Source: Burkholderia gladioli (GTDB lineage: Bacteria > Pseudomonadota > Gammaproteobacteria > Burkholderiales > Burkholderiaceae). Taken from it: 64,000 nucleotides of DNA. A model generated the notes under the pieces. It worked only from the letters and a program-made list of their open reading frames with translations. It had not been told where the DNA came from and made no database searches. Numbering within the stretch: position 1 is the first letter of the stretch; each line of letters starts with the position of its first letter. The stretch lies in contig NZ_CP009322.1 in NCBI RefSeq assembly GCF_000959725.1, positions 682,001 to 746,000 of the forward strand, in the 5' to 3' direction. Shown here piece by piece: positions 1-8,942 of this stretch. A program made the position numbers and the translations under genes.

Positions 1-378
1 GTAGGCCGACAGCGCCACGCGGTCGGCATTCGTCATCGCGACGAGCCGGAAGTGCCTGCGCAAGCGTTTGAGCGCCGCCACCGAATCCGCGAACGCCGGC
101 CATTCGAGCACGTCGCGCTGGAATGCCGCGGCCGATTGCGCGTCGTCGGGCAGGCCCAGCTCCTTCGCCAGCGACAAGTAGACGAGCGCCATCGCATGGC
201 TCGATCGGCCCGGAAACGCGGCGCGGCCACGCAGATACGGCTCGAAGATCTGGTCGTCGGACAGGTCGTTCGCGGCCGCGCCGCCGAGGCGCCGCACCGA
301 GGCGAGCACGCCCTGTTCGAAGTTGATCAGTGTCCCGACGACATCGAACGTCAGTACCTTGAAATCGGTGAGCTTCAT
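1..378 (-). CDS. HAD-superfamily (haloacid dehalogenase type II-like) hydrolase, partial
   Basis: The gene runs off the left edge; 126 N-terminal codons are present from an ATG at 378. The N-terminus contains the HAD motif I region (FDVVGTL, where DVFGTL is usual in type II haloacid dehalogenases), so the nucleophile Asp is present. A later stretch reads VAMTNADR, matching HAD motif II with its conserved Thr/Asn. These proteins are cytoplasmic hydrolases acting on 2-haloacids or phosphorylated small molecules; the substrate cannot be told here. It lies downstream of, and on the same strand as, the PotA-type ATPase gene, separated by 169 bp. Confidence 0.8.
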   Translation of the reverse strand, partial: MKLTDFKVLTFDVVGTLINFEQGVLASVRRLGGAAANDLSDDQIFEPYLRGRAAFPGRSSHAMALVYLSLAKELGLPDDAQSAAAFQRDVLEWPAFADSVAALKRLRRHFRLVAMTNADRVALSAY

Positions 379-547
379 GGCTTGGATCCTTGATTGCGTG
401 GCAGGTGAGCGAAAGAGGCGAACGCAGGTAAAAAAACAGACAAAAGTCGGTCGATGCTGAAGAACAACGCGCGCGAGCGGCCGCGCCGGCGTCGCCGCGA
501 CGTGGGCGACGTCGTAATGGAAAATATTTCGAAAGCGGAACGATCCG

Positions 548-1624
548 TCAGGCCGGCACGACGATCGTGTCGCGCGGATCGAGTGCCACGGAGATCATGG
601 CGCCGGGCGCAGGGATGCGCTGTCGCGCCTCGTGGTTGCCGGGCTGGCGCAGGCTCAATGCGTTGCCGTCGGGCAAGGTCGCGAACACGCGCAGGCTTTC
701 GCCCTGATACAGCACCTCGGTCACGCGCGCGCTGAGGCGGTTCGTGGTCGACGGCGTGCCGGCGTCGGCGATCACGAGCTTTTCGGTCTGCACCGCGAGC
801 AGTAGCGTGTCGGCGTGTGGCAGCGGCGCGCTCGCACGCAGCACCGAATCGCCCAGCCGCACCCTGTCCTCGCCGGCGCGCGTCACCGGCAGCAGCGTGG
901 CCTCACCGATGAAGCTCGCCACGAAGGCGTTGCAGGGTCGGTCATAGAGCCGCTCGGGCGTGTCGATCTGTACGAGCTTGCCGTTGCGCAGCACGGCCAC
1001 GCGATCGCTCATCGTGAGCGCCTCGCGCTGGTCGTGGGTGACGTAGATGATCGTGGCGCCGAGGCGCCGGTGCAGGCGGCGCAGCTCGATCTGCATGGTT
1101 TCCCGCAGTTGCTTGTCGAGCGCGGAGAGCGGTTCGTCCATCAGGATCAGCTGCGGCTCGAACACCATCGCGCGGGCCAGCGCCACGCGCTGGCGCTGGC
1201 CGCCCGACAGCGAGGCGATGCGGCGTTGCTCGTAGCCGCCCAGCTCCACCATCGCCAGCGCGTCGGCCACACGGCGCGCCCAGCCAGCCTTCGGCTCGCG
1301 ACGCGCACGAAGCGCGAAGGCCACGTTCTCGCCCACCGTCATGTGCGGGAACAGCGCGTAGTTCTGGAACACGATCCCGATGTTGCGCTTGTGCGGCTGC
1401 ACGAATGTAATATCACGGTCGCCCACCCATACGCTGCCACTGGTGGGCTGCACGAAGCCGCCGAGGATGCCGAGCAGGGTGGTCTTGCCGGAACCGGACG
1501 GCCCGAGCAGCGAGACGAATTCGCCTGGCGCCACGTCCAGCGACACGTCGTCGAGCGCCGCCACCTGGCCATAACGCTTGACGGCGGACCTCACCGATAC
1601 GCCTGCTTTCACTCTCGCGTCCAT
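548..1624 (-). CDS. ABC transporter ATP-binding protein, PotA/spermidine-putrescine type
   Basis: A 358-residue cytoplasmic ATPase subunit of an ABC importer. It has Walker A GPSGSGKT, Q-loop FQNYALFPHMT, signature LSGGQRQR, Walker B LILMDEPLSALD and the switch His in YVTHDQ. A C-terminal TOBE-like domain of about 120 residues is typical of the PotA/MalK/FbpC group. I chose the ATG at 1624 because GCAGGAG precedes it at good spacing; the open frame extends further upstream without coding character. No permease or binding-protein gene lies next to it inside the window; partners may lie left of the HAD gene. A polyamine, iron or phosphonate substrate are all possible. Confidence 0.9.
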   Translation of the reverse strand: MDARVKAGVSVRSAVKRYGQVAALDDVSLDVAPGEFVSLLGPSGSGKTTLLGILGGFVQPTSGSVWVGDRDITFVQPHKRNIGIVFQNYALFPHMTVGENVAFALRARREPKAGWARRVADALAMVELGGYEQRRIASLSGGQRQRVALARAMVFEPQLILMDEPLSALDKQLRETMQIELRRLHRRLGATIIYVTHDQREALTMSDRVAVLRNGKLVQIDTPERLYDRPCNAFVASFIGEATLLPVTRAGEDRVRLGDSVLRASAPLPHADTLLLAVQTEKLVIADAGTPSTTNRLSARVTEVLYQGESLRVFATLPDGNALSLRQPGNHEARQRIPAPGAMISVALDPRDTIVVPA

Positions 1625-1723
1625 CCATCGCTCCTGCTTTGTTGGTCCGTGATGGGAAAAATATAGGCGCGGGTTTTTTTGACGGCAATTCCCAAATTGT
1701 TGGATCGGGCATAACATCAGGTC

Positions 1724-2701
1724 ATGCCGAACCTCCGCCGCAAGCTCCCCAGCGCGAACGCGCTGTTCGTTTTCGAGGCCGCCGCGCGCTGCGGAAACTT
1801 CACGCGCGCGGCGCAGGAGCTTTATGTGAGCCAGCCGGCGGTGAGCCGCATGCTCTCGCGTATGGAGGATCATCTCGGCGTGCGCCTGTTCGAGCGCGTG
1901 CACGGCGGCATCGAGCTGACCGAGAACGGGCGCATCCTCTACCGCAAGATTTCCGAAGGCTTGAACGGCATCGAGGATGCCATCGGCGAGATCGAGGCTC
2001 GCGCCACCGGTGTCGAGCCCGTCACGCTGTCCGTCTCCACCGCCTTCACCACCCATTGGCTGATGCCGCGCATGGGGCGGCTCAACGCGGCGTTTCCGTG
2101 CGTGGACCTGCGTTTCCAGTTGATTTCGGGGCGCATCGGTGGCCCGCTCGGCGATGTCGATCTCGGCATGCGCTTCCAGCATGGCGCCGAGCTCGACGAG
2201 CACTGCGTGGCCGTGATGCCCGAGGTGCTGCTGCCCGTGTGCAATGCGCGTTATGCCGAGCTCGCCCGGGGCGAGGCCTGGCACGAGCACGGCGACACCG
2301 TGATCGTGATGGACGCCGAGGAGCGTGGCTGGCACACGCGCTTCGCCGCATTCGCGAACGACGAGCGCACGGCGGCGCACGTGCTCAGCTTCAACGATTA
2401 CGCCATCGTGGTGCAGGCCGCGCTGCTCGGGCAGGGCATCGCGCTCGGTTGGGTCAACGTGCTCACGCACTGGCTCGCGCAGCGACAGCTCGTGCCTGCC
2501 GTGCCCGAGCTGCAGGTGACGGACCGCACGTGCTGCCTGTCCTGGTCGCCGGCGCGGCCGCTGCGGCCGATCGTGGCTGAACTGCGCGACTGGCTGCTGG
2601 CCGAGATGCGCGCCGATCTCGCCGCCGTCGATCACGCCTATCCGGCGCTCGGGCTCGCGGCCGTGGTCGCGGGCGGACCACGCGCGTCGGTCGGGGCGTG
2701 A
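1724..2701 (+). CDS. LysR-family transcriptional regulator (GcvA-like)
   Basis: A 325-residue LysR-type regulator. The winged HTH lies at about residues 8-67 (FEAAARCGNFTRAAQELYVS, then SRMLSRMEDHLG) and the effector-binding domain follows from about residue 95. The short LPSANALFVFEAAAR-type N-terminus is characteristic of the GcvA/AmpR subgroup. It is divergent from the PotA-type ATPase gene (99 bp between start codons), the usual arrangement for a LysR controlling its neighbour. The inferred role is control of that transport gene and the HAD gene downstream of it. The last 30 residues are a low-complexity Ala/Gly/Arg tail. Confidence 0.88.
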   Translation: MPNLRRKLPSANALFVFEAAARCGNFTRAAQELYVSQPAVSRMLSRMEDHLGVRLFERVHGGIELTENGRILYRKISEGLNGIEDAIGEIEARATGVEPVTLSVSTAFTTHWLMPRMGRLNAAFPCVDLRFQLISGRIGGPLGDVDLGMRFQHGAELDEHCVAVMPEVLLPVCNARYAELARGEAWHEHGDTVIVMDAEERGWHTRFAAFANDERTAAHVLSFNDYAIVVQAALLGQGIALGWVNVLTHWLAQRQLVPAVPELQVTDRTCCLSWSPARPLRPIVAELRDWLLAEMRADLAAVDHAYPALGLAAVVAGGPRASVGA

Positions 2702-3299
2702 AGCCTGCTCGGCACTTGACGCGTCACGTCGCGGCCGATGTGATGACACACGGCACGACCTGCCGTTAACTTCATCGACGGCCGCCGGGCGCCCGCCGTC
2801 GACCGCCACCGCTTCGGCATGACCGATCCGGCCACTGGCAGGACTATCGCCTTGGTGACCGACAGCGGCGAGGCCGACGCGGGCATGCCGTCGGTAAGGG
2901 CGTGGCTCGCCAATGCGAGCGTGCCCAGGGTGGCGTTCACATGCTCGACGCCGGTCGGCCGGTATTCGTCGAAGGAATCGGCGGCTACGCTAAAGAGTCC
3001 GTCGCCCGTGCCTGGCGGCAACGCACCGTTCATCATGTTCGACGAAGCCGAACTCGAATCCCGACGAGCTTGCTGCGCCACGGGTAGTCGCTCGCTTCGG
3101 AAAAGCCATGCTGGAGGCAGAGCGCTTCGACCGGCAGGCCGGCCTGCGCCTCGCGCGGCAAACCAATGATCCGCTCTTCGGTGAATCGTTTCCGCATGCC
3201 CGAGCTCCTGACTACGTGATCGGGCGCCAAAGCGTCGTGCTACGCAAGGGCGGGGGACGTCGATGTTCGGGAGGAAGGTCTGAGTTCCAGCCGCACCTC
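2702..3299. other. 598-bp gene-poor stretch with transposase debris
   Basis: No intact gene is supported here. The right half holds the IS3 OrfA remnant listed separately. The left half is open in several frames but has no recognisable product, ribosome binding site or domain. One minus-strand frame starting near 3036 gives about 130 residues with a protein-like middle section (EYRPTGVEHVNATLGTLAL) that I do not recognise. The region probably marks an old insertion or deletion. Confidence 0.5.
3060..3197 (-). pseudogene. IS3-family transposase OrfA remnant
   Basis: The minus-strand reading MRKRFTEERIIGLPREAQAG, then a segment ending SEASDYPWRSKLVGI, matches the N-terminal HTH of IS3-family (IS407/IS2-like) OrfA proteins, whose usual form is MRK(S)RFTEEQIIG..L(K/R)EAEAG...LCR.HG.S.A(T/S)(F/Y)Y.W+.K(Y/F)GG. 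Homology stops after about 46 residues, in place of a full OrfA and OrfB. Several consensus positions are altered (GLPRE for GFLRE, SDYPW for SYYLW), so this is a decayed fragment. I see no terminal inverted repeats. Confidence 0.7.
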
Positions 3300-4211
3300 C
3301 TATCTTTTCTCCTCCACGAACTTCAACCGCTCCCGCAAATACCTCACGAACGCCTGCACCTTCGGCGCGGGCACGCGCTCCTTCGGGTACAGCGCATTCA
3401 ATTCCTGAGGTGGCCCGATCCATCCCGGCAACACACGGCACAGGCGCCCGGCCTCGACTTCGGGCGCCATGCTCATGTCCATCGCCAGCGTGAGCCCCTT
3501 GCCCTCGCGCACGGCATCGAGGATCAGGGCCGGGTCGCTGGCCACCACCACCGGATCGAGCGCGTAGTACGCCGGCTTGCGCCCGGCCTTGCGCAAGGGC
3601 CAGGCATAACCGCTGTCGCGGCGCGCCTGGTGCAGGGTCAGGGCGGGATGCCGGATCAACTCCTCGGGGCCGGCCGGCGCGCCGTGCTCGGCCAGGTAGG
3701 CCGGGCTCGCGTAGATCGAGGTGGCGAAGCTGCCCAGGCGCCGCGCCACCAGGCCCGAATCGGGCAGGGCGCCGAGCCGCAGCGCGAGATCGACTTCCTC
3801 GGTCAGCAGGTCGAGCGTCACATGCGAGGCGAGGATCTCGAGACGGATATCGGGGTGGCGCGCGCGGAATCCCGAGATCAGCGGCGAAATCCAGGCCACC
3901 CCGAACGAATAGGGCAGGGTCACGCGCAGCCAGCCGCGCGGGCCGTCGTGCACCGCCTGCACCGCGTTCTCGGCGGCATCGAGCTGCACCGCGATCGCGC
4001 GGCAATGCTCGAAATAGACCGTGCCCGCCTCGGTCAGCCGCAGCCGGCGCGTGGTCCGGTGCAGCAATTGCGCGCCCAGATGGCTCTCGAGTTCGCGCAC
4101 GCGCCGGCTGACGGTCGTCTTCGGAATCTGCAAGGCCGACGCCGCGCCGGTGAAGCTGCCTTCCTGCACCACGCGAAGAAAGATCAGCGTGTCGTTCAAG
4201 TCGCGTGTCAT
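3300..4211 (-). CDS. LysR-family transcriptional regulator
   Basis: A 303-residue LysR regulator. The HTH at about residues 5-60 contains FLRVVQEGSFTGAASALQIP and RVRELESHLGAQLLHRTTRRLRLTEAG, followed by a LysR substrate-binding domain. This belongs to the large group typified by DNA-binding N-termini with LHRTTR. The ATG at 4211 starts the conserved N-terminus (MTRDLNDTLIF). It is divergent from the amidase gene across 118 bp, so control of the amidase is the natural inference. The effector is unknown. Confidence 0.9.
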   Translation of the reverse strand: MTRDLNDTLIFLRVVQEGSFTGAASALQIPKTTVSRRVRELESHLGAQLLHRTTRRLRLTEAGTVYFEHCRAIAVQLDAAENAVQAVHDGPRGWLRVTLPYSFGVAWISPLISGFRARHPDIRLEILASHVTLDLLTEEVDLALRLGALPDSGLVARRLGSFATSIYASPAYLAEHGAPAGPEELIRHPALTLHQARRDSGYAWPLRKAGRKPAYYALDPVVVASDPALILDAVREGKGLTLAMDMSMAPEVEAGRLCRVLPGWIGPPQELNALYPKERVPAPKVQAFVRYLRERLKFVEEKR

Positions 4212-4329
4212 GGCTCGTCCACTCCGTCGATTCGCGATTGTGCCATCGGTGGCCCAAAGCATGCCGGGAAGATGGGCTAATCGGCGATACGCGGCCGTTC
4301 TATCTTGCCGGTTCCTACCGGAGAACGAG

Positions 4330-5784
4330 ATGACACTGGACGAATACACGAGCCACGATGGCCTGGGCCTGGCGCAACGGGTGCGGGACGGCGAAGTCAC
4401 GGCGGCCGAACTCGGCGAGCTGGCACGCAGGGCCGCCGAGGCGGTCAATCCGCGCATCAATGCCGTGGTCGAGCACTGGCCGATCGAGGCGAGCGGTGCC
4501 GGCAGCGACGAGCCCGCCGGCCCGCTGGCGGGCGTGCCCTTCCTGATCAAGGACCTGGCGGTCTCGATGGCCGGCAAGCGGCTGGAACTCGGCAGCCGGC
4601 TCGCGCAAGGCTGCGTGGCGGCCGAGGATTCCTGGCTGATGCGCCGCTTTCGCGTGGCAGGGCTGGTGACGATCGGCCGTTCCACCACGCCCGAGATGGC
4701 CTTCAGCACCACCACCGAATCGGCCGCGCAAGGGGCGACGCGCAATCCCTGGGCGCTCGACCTGAGCGCGGGCGGCTCCAGCGGCGGCGCGGCGGCGGCC
4801 GTGGCGGCCGGCATCGTGCCGCTGGCCCATGCCACCGACGCGGCCGGCTCGATCCGCGTGCCGGCCGCCTGCAATGGCCTGTTCGGGCTCAAGCCGACGC
4901 GCGGCCGCAGCTCGAACGGCCCGGCGCTCGACGAAGTGTTCGCGGGGTTCGGCGTGCAGCTCGGCGTCAGCCGCTCGGTGCGGGACAGCGCGGCCCTGCT
5001 CGACGCGATCCAGGGGCAGGCTCCCGGCGATCCCTATGTGACGGCCGCGCCGGCGCGCAGCTTCCTGTCGGAAGTGGGCCGCGATCCGGGGCGGCTCACG
5101 ATCGCGATGAGGGGCGATCCATGGAACGGCGCGCGCACCGATCCGGCGATCGCGGCCGCCACGCGCGCGACGGCCCGCGAACTGGAAGCGCTCGGGCACC
5201 GGGTCGAGGAATTGCACTTGCCGCTCGGCGTCTCCTGGGAGGCGCTGGTGGCGGCCAACGCCACCATCTGGTGCGCCACCCTGGTGGGCTGGATCGACGC
5301 GGTCGTGGCCGCCACCGGCCGGCCGATCGACGCCACCACGCTGGAGCCCGCCACGCTGGCCTGCTATCGCCATGGCCGCGGAGCCAGCGCGACGTCCTTC
5401 GCGGCGGCGCTCGACTTGCGCAACCGCCTGAGCCGCGAGGTCGGCGGCTGGTTCGAACGTTTCGACCTGCTGATGACGCCGACGCTGCCGCGACTGCCGC
5501 CGGCGATCGGCACCTACGCGCGCGGCGCCGAAACCATGACCGGGCTGGAATGGACCGCGCGCGTGTTCGAGCATTCGCCGTTCACGCCGGCCTTCAATGT
5601 TGCCGGCGTGCCCGCGATGTCGGTGCCGCTCGCGCATGACGTCGCCACCGGGCTGCCGATCGGCATCCAGTTCGTGGCCGGTTTCGCGCGCGAGGCCACG
5701 CTGCTGCGCCTGGCGGCACAGCTCGAGCAGGCCCTGCCCTGGTCGGGCCGCCGCCCGCCGGTTTGGGCGGGAAGCGTGGCGTGA
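4330..5784 (+). CDS. Amidase (amidase-signature family)
   Basis: A 484-residue amidase-signature hydrolase that splits an amide into a carboxylate and ammonia or an amine. The Ser-cisSer-Lys triad is visible: Lys74 in FLIKDL, the Gly/Ser-rich loop SAGGSSGGAAAA giving cis-Ser150, and the nucleophile Ser174 in DAAGSIRVPAA, 24 residues later as in fatty-acid amide hydrolase. The length is normal. GGAG lies seven bases before the ATG. No signal peptide is seen, so it is cytoplasmic. It is probably regulated by the divergent LysR. The substrate cannot be read from the sequence. It ends 24 bp from the converging TonB receptor gene. Confidence 0.92.
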   Translation: MTLDEYTSHDGLGLAQRVRDGEVTAAELGELARRAAEAVNPRINAVVEHWPIEASGAGSDEPAGPLAGVPFLIKDLAVSMAGKRLELGSRLAQGCVAAEDSWLMRRFRVAGLVTIGRSTTPEMAFSTTTESAAQGATRNPWALDLSAGGSSGGAAAAVAAGIVPLAHATDAAGSIRVPAACNGLFGLKPTRGRSSNGPALDEVFAGFGVQLGVSRSVRDSAALLDAIQGQAPGDPYVTAAPARSFLSEVGRDPGRLTIAMRGDPWNGARTDPAIAAATRATARELEALGHRVEELHLPLGVSWEALVAANATIWCATLVGWIDAVVAATGRPIDATTLEPATLACYRHGRGASATSFAAALDLRNRLSREVGGWFERFDLLMTPTLPRLPPAIGTYARGAETMTGLEWTARVFEHSPFTPAFNVAGVPAMSVPLAHDVATGLPIGIQFVAGFAREATLLRLAAQLEQALPWSGRRPPVWAGSVA

Positions 5785-5808
5785 GCGGCGGCATGAGCGC
5801 CAGGGCGC

Positions 5809-7926
5809 TCAGAACCGGTAGTTGAGCAGCAGCTCGAAGCTGCGGTCGCTGCCGATCAGGTACTGCGTCTGGTTGTAATACGCGCTCTGCACGTAATGAC
5901 GATTGAACACGTTATAGGCGCGCGCGGTGACGGTGGTGTCCTTGCGCGGCTGCCAGGCCAGCGCGAGATCGACGGTCGTGTAGGACGGCATCACCAGCTG
6001 GTTGGCGCTGTCGGCATAACGCTTGCCCACATGGCGCAGCCCGCCGATGCCGGTCCATTGCGAGGCGAACCGCCAGCTCAGCCAGAGGTTCGCGAGCCGC
6101 TGCGGCACCGAGGTCGGCACCTTGCCGTTGCGCGAGACGGCCACGCCGCCGTTTTGCTGGACGAAGTCGTCGTATTTCGCGCGCAGCGCGGCCAGGTTCG
6201 CGTCGATGCGCAGCTCGCGCGTGAGTTGCAGGCCGAAGCTGGCCTCGACCCCGCGCGAGGATTGCTGGCCGACCTGGAGCGACTGGTTCGGGTTCTGCGG
6301 ATCGGCGGTGACGAGATTGTCCTTGACGATCCGGTAGGCGGCCAGCGTCCACTCGGCGCGGCCGTCGAGCAGCGATTGCTTGAAGCCCACCTCGATCTGC
6401 CGGCCCGTGGCGAGCCGGTAGTTCGCGTTCGAGGAGTTGAGCATCAGCAGCGAGCTGACCGGGTCGGCGGCTACCGAATACTGGCCGTAGACGGTGAAGT
6501 TCGGCGCGATGTCGTAGACGGTGCCAAGTCGCCAGCCGGTATTGGCATAGACGCGGGTGAAGCCGCCGCCATTGACGAGATCGTCGCGGTTGACGCTGGC
6601 GTGGTCGTAGCGCAGCCCGCCGACCACCGACCAGCGCGAGCTGAGCGCCAGCCGGTCCTCGGCGAACAGCGCGTACTGGTTGGCCTGCGAGTCGTACTTG
6701 GGCCGCGTGCCGGCCAGGTTGAGGAAGCTGCCCGGATCGGGCGCGAACGGATCGACCAGCGAGCTGCCTGAATAGGGCGAGTTGTTGTCGTGGCGAAAGC
6801 TCGTGTGATTGAACTCGAAGCCGGCCGAGAAGGTATTGCGCCGGCCCAGCACGCTGCTCTCGACGGTGGCGGTGGTGACGTTGCCGAACTGCTGCTGGTC
6901 GTGAAGGATCTCGGTGTAGCTGCCGCGCTGCACCTGGCCCGTCGCGGGCAGGAACGTGTAGTTCTCGGCATCCTTCCAGTGGCGGTTGCTTTTCATCCGG
7001 TAGAAGGTGCTGGTCACGTTCAACTGCTCGCTCGGCTGCCAGTTCGCGCTCAGCGTGGCCCAGCTGTCGCGGAACGAGATCAGGCTGTCGCCGACGTTGT
7101 AGTTCTTCTTGAGCAGGGCCGAATCGAGCGTGCCGTTCACCAGCGGGATGCCGAAATAGCGCATCGGCTGCTGGTAGCCCTGCGCGTACGAGGCCGTGAT
7201 CGACAGGTCCGGCGTGAGGTCGTAGCGCAGCGCGCCCGAGATCGACAGGTTGCGCGAATTGCCGGCGTCCACCCAGTTCGCCGAGCGGTTGCCGCTGACG
7301 TCGAAACGATAGGACAGCTTGTCGTTGATCGCGCCGCCGCTGCCGAAGGCCAGGCGCGCCGTGCGTTCGGTGCCGATGCCCATCTGCAGCTCGTTCTGGA
7401 TCGGGCCGCGGCTCGGCTTCTTCGGCACGATGTTGACCACGCCGCCGATCGCGCCCTCGCCGTAGATCACCGAGGCCGGGCCGCGCAGCACGTCGATATG
7501 GTCGACCGACCAGGTGTCGAAGGGATAGGTCACGCCGATCGCGCCGTAAGGGCGCACGCCGTCGAACAACTGGGTGACCGAGGAGGCGCCGACGAAGCCA
7601 CGCGCCGACAGCTCGGAGTCTCCGTTGCCCGGATGCGGCGAGGCGGCGATGCCGGTGGCGCGGCTCACGGCATCGACGATCAACGCGTCGCCGCGTTCGA
7701 CCAGGGTGGCGCGGTCGATCTGCTCGACGCTGGCGGGGGTTTCGAGCGGTGTCAGGCCGAGGCGGCTGCCGGTTTCCTGGGGGCGGCGCAAATTGCTTTC
7801 GGCGGCGGCGTTGACCTGGACGGTAGGTAGCGCGCCGCCCGGCGTGGCGGGAGGCGATTCGGCGCAGGCGAAGGCGGGCAGGGCGCCAAGCGCGGCGCAG
7901 AGCGTGGTGAGCGGATGAGGCTTCAT
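5809..7926 (-). CDS. TonB-dependent siderophore receptor (receptor A)
   Basis: A 705-residue outer-membrane receptor: a signal peptide (MKPHPLTTLCAALGALPAFA), a plug domain (about residues 65-170, with LRGPASVIYGEGAIGGVVNI) and a beta-barrel ending in the terminal Phe typical of outer-membrane proteins (LLLNYRF). There is no N-terminal STN signalling domain, so it does not talk to a FecR. It is a clear relative of the cobalamin-riboswitch receptor at 37974-40229: the motifs YFGIPLVNG, NYNVGD and NRHWKDAENY align with YFGVPVIDG, NYNVGD and DRHWRDSESY. The substrate is unknown; a ferric siderophore is the family default. Confidence 0.93.
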   Translation of the reverse strand: MKPHPLTTLCAALGALPAFACAESPPATPGGALPTVQVNAAAESNLRRPQETGSRLGLTPLETPASVEQIDRATLVERGDALIVDAVSRATGIAASPHPGNGDSELSARGFVGASSVTQLFDGVRPYGAIGVTYPFDTWSVDHIDVLRGPASVIYGEGAIGGVVNIVPKKPSRGPIQNELQMGIGTERTARLAFGSGGAINDKLSYRFDVSGNRSANWVDAGNSRNLSISGALRYDLTPDLSITASYAQGYQQPMRYFGIPLVNGTLDSALLKKNYNVGDSLISFRDSWATLSANWQPSEQLNVTSTFYRMKSNRHWKDAENYTFLPATGQVQRGSYTEILHDQQQFGNVTTATVESSVLGRRNTFSAGFEFNHTSFRHDNNSPYSGSSLVDPFAPDPGSFLNLAGTRPKYDSQANQYALFAEDRLALSSRWSVVGGLRYDHASVNRDDLVNGGGFTRVYANTGWRLGTVYDIAPNFTVYGQYSVAADPVSSLLMLNSSNANYRLATGRQIEVGFKQSLLDGRAEWTLAAYRIVKDNLVTADPQNPNQSLQVGQQSSRGVEASFGLQLTRELRIDANLAALRAKYDDFVQQNGGVAVSRNGKVPTSVPQRLANLWLSWRFASQWTGIGGLRHVGKRYADSANQLVMPSYTTVDLALAWQPRKDTTVTARAYNVFNRHYVQSAYYNQTQYLIGSDRSFELLLNYRF

Positions 7927-8263
7927 GGCAATCAGGCGAAGTCGATCGAAAGCGGAATGGGGCGGCGCGCGTCCGAGACTTGGTCGGCGCGGCACCGCGA
8001 GCGCGGCGGGTCCGGTCTGGCCGTCGCGGTCGGCGTTCCTCGTGTGTCGCGAATGGACGTGGCGCATCGCACGCGGTCGTCACGATGTCGTGAAGCGTGC
8101 AAGCGAGACGCGCATTCGGCCGAATACGAATCGCAGAGGATGACGAAACGACGAACCAGGAAGGCGCGGCTCAGCCAACCCGAACGCGTGACCCGGCCAC
8201 GGTCGAACGACCGGGGCAGTCAGGCACGACGGGAATCAGCGGCGCGGCACGCCGGACCGGCGA
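7927..8263. other. Intergenic region upstream of TonB receptor A
   Basis: 337 bp between the receptor start and the end of the DUF2946-like gene, both on the minus strand. I see no Fur box like those at 18042 or 24972, no riboswitch and no clear gene. It should hold the receptor promoter, but I cannot point to convincing -35/-10 elements. Confidence 0.4.
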
Positions 8264-8725
8264 TCAGGCGGGAAGGGAGCGAGGTGGGGCGCGTGCGCCG
8301 GGACGCACATGGGCGTGATGCTGGCGGAATCGCAGCAGGCGCGGCGCCGCGCGCCGGGCCACCACGTCGAGGCGGGCCCATCCGACCAGGACCACCACGG
8401 CCAGCGCGATCGCGGCGGCCAGCGAGGCGCTGAACGGGCACAGCTCGGCGCTGGCGCCGGCGCGCTGGTGATGCGTGTCGGGCATCGGCGAGAGTGCGGA
8501 GCCCAGCGCGCGCGACAGGTCCTCGTTGGCCTGCAGGGCGGCGGGCGTCAGGTCGAGCGGGCCATGGCCGCTGCAGATCGCGAGGCCGGCCCAGCCGCCG
8601 TCCGCGTCCGGGTCGAGCATCAGACCGGTCGGGAAGATAAGGCGGAACGCGAGCAGGCAGAGGATCAGCAGCGAGAGCAGCGGATGATCGGCGCGCCGTG
8701 CCAGCAGATGGCGGAGTCGGCTCAT
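8264..8725 (-). CDS. DUF2946-like small membrane protein, paralogue 1
   Basis: A 153-residue protein with an N-terminal hydrophobic segment (LLSLLILCLLAFRLIFP), a conserved block MLDPDADGGWAGLAICSGHGPL, a His pair (DTHH), and a second hydrophobic segment after LCPFSASLAAA. The CSGHGPL and CPF blocks recur in the oppositely oriented gene at 8943-9437, so the two are paralogues. Cys/His-containing DUF2946 relatives sit beside copper and TonB genes in proteobacteria; function is unproven. The last 30 residues are His/Arg/Pro-rich. A TACAAT -10 element lies only 9 bases before the ATG. Confidence 0.75.
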   Translation of the reverse strand: MSRLRHLLARRADHPLLSLLILCLLAFRLIFPTGLMLDPDADGGWAGLAICSGHGPLDLTPAALQANEDLSRALGSALSPMPDTHHQRAGASAELCPFSASLAAAIALAVVVLVGWARLDVVARRAAPRLLRFRQHHAHVRPGARAPPRSLPA

Positions 8726-8734
8726 GGCGGCGGT

Positions 8735-8740
8735 ATTGTA
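8735..8740 (-). promoter_or_regulatory. -10 element placing the start point at or near the ATG
   Basis: TACAAT on the minus strand ends 9 bases before the ATG at 8725. The expected transcription start would fall about at the start codon, giving a leaderless or near-leaderless mRNA. The paralogous gene at 8943 has the same arrangement. Confidence 0.45.
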
Positions 8741-8904
8741 GCCGCGTTCCCCGCCCCGGCCGAACCGCGACGCGATGTCGCATATCGAGATCGACCGCCG
8801 CCGGGCGCGGTGCTCGCCGCCGATCGCTAAGGACTTCCGGGGAACCGGGCGTGGGCCTGGAAACCACTGTTCCGGCACCGATACCGGGCATCAGTCGGTG
8901 CGAC

Positions 8905-8934
8905 TTCACGTCGCCCGCCTACGAGGGTTACAAT
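8905..8934 (+). promoter_or_regulatory. Promoter of DUF2946-like paralogue 2, probably leaderless
   Basis: TTCACG (8905-8910) and TACAAT (8929-8934) are separated by 18 bases. The ATG at 8943 comes only 8 bases after the -10 box and no Shine-Dalgarno fits in between, so the transcript probably starts at or beside the A of the ATG. Confidence 0.5.
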
Positions 8935-8942
8935 CGCGCGCC

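Noticed and set aside
2638..3036. Minus-strand frame of about 130 residues with a protein-like segment
   Set aside because: No ribosome binding site, no recognised domain and no conserved neighbours; it partly overlaps the opposite-strand LysR gene. Left as unexplained rather than called a gene.
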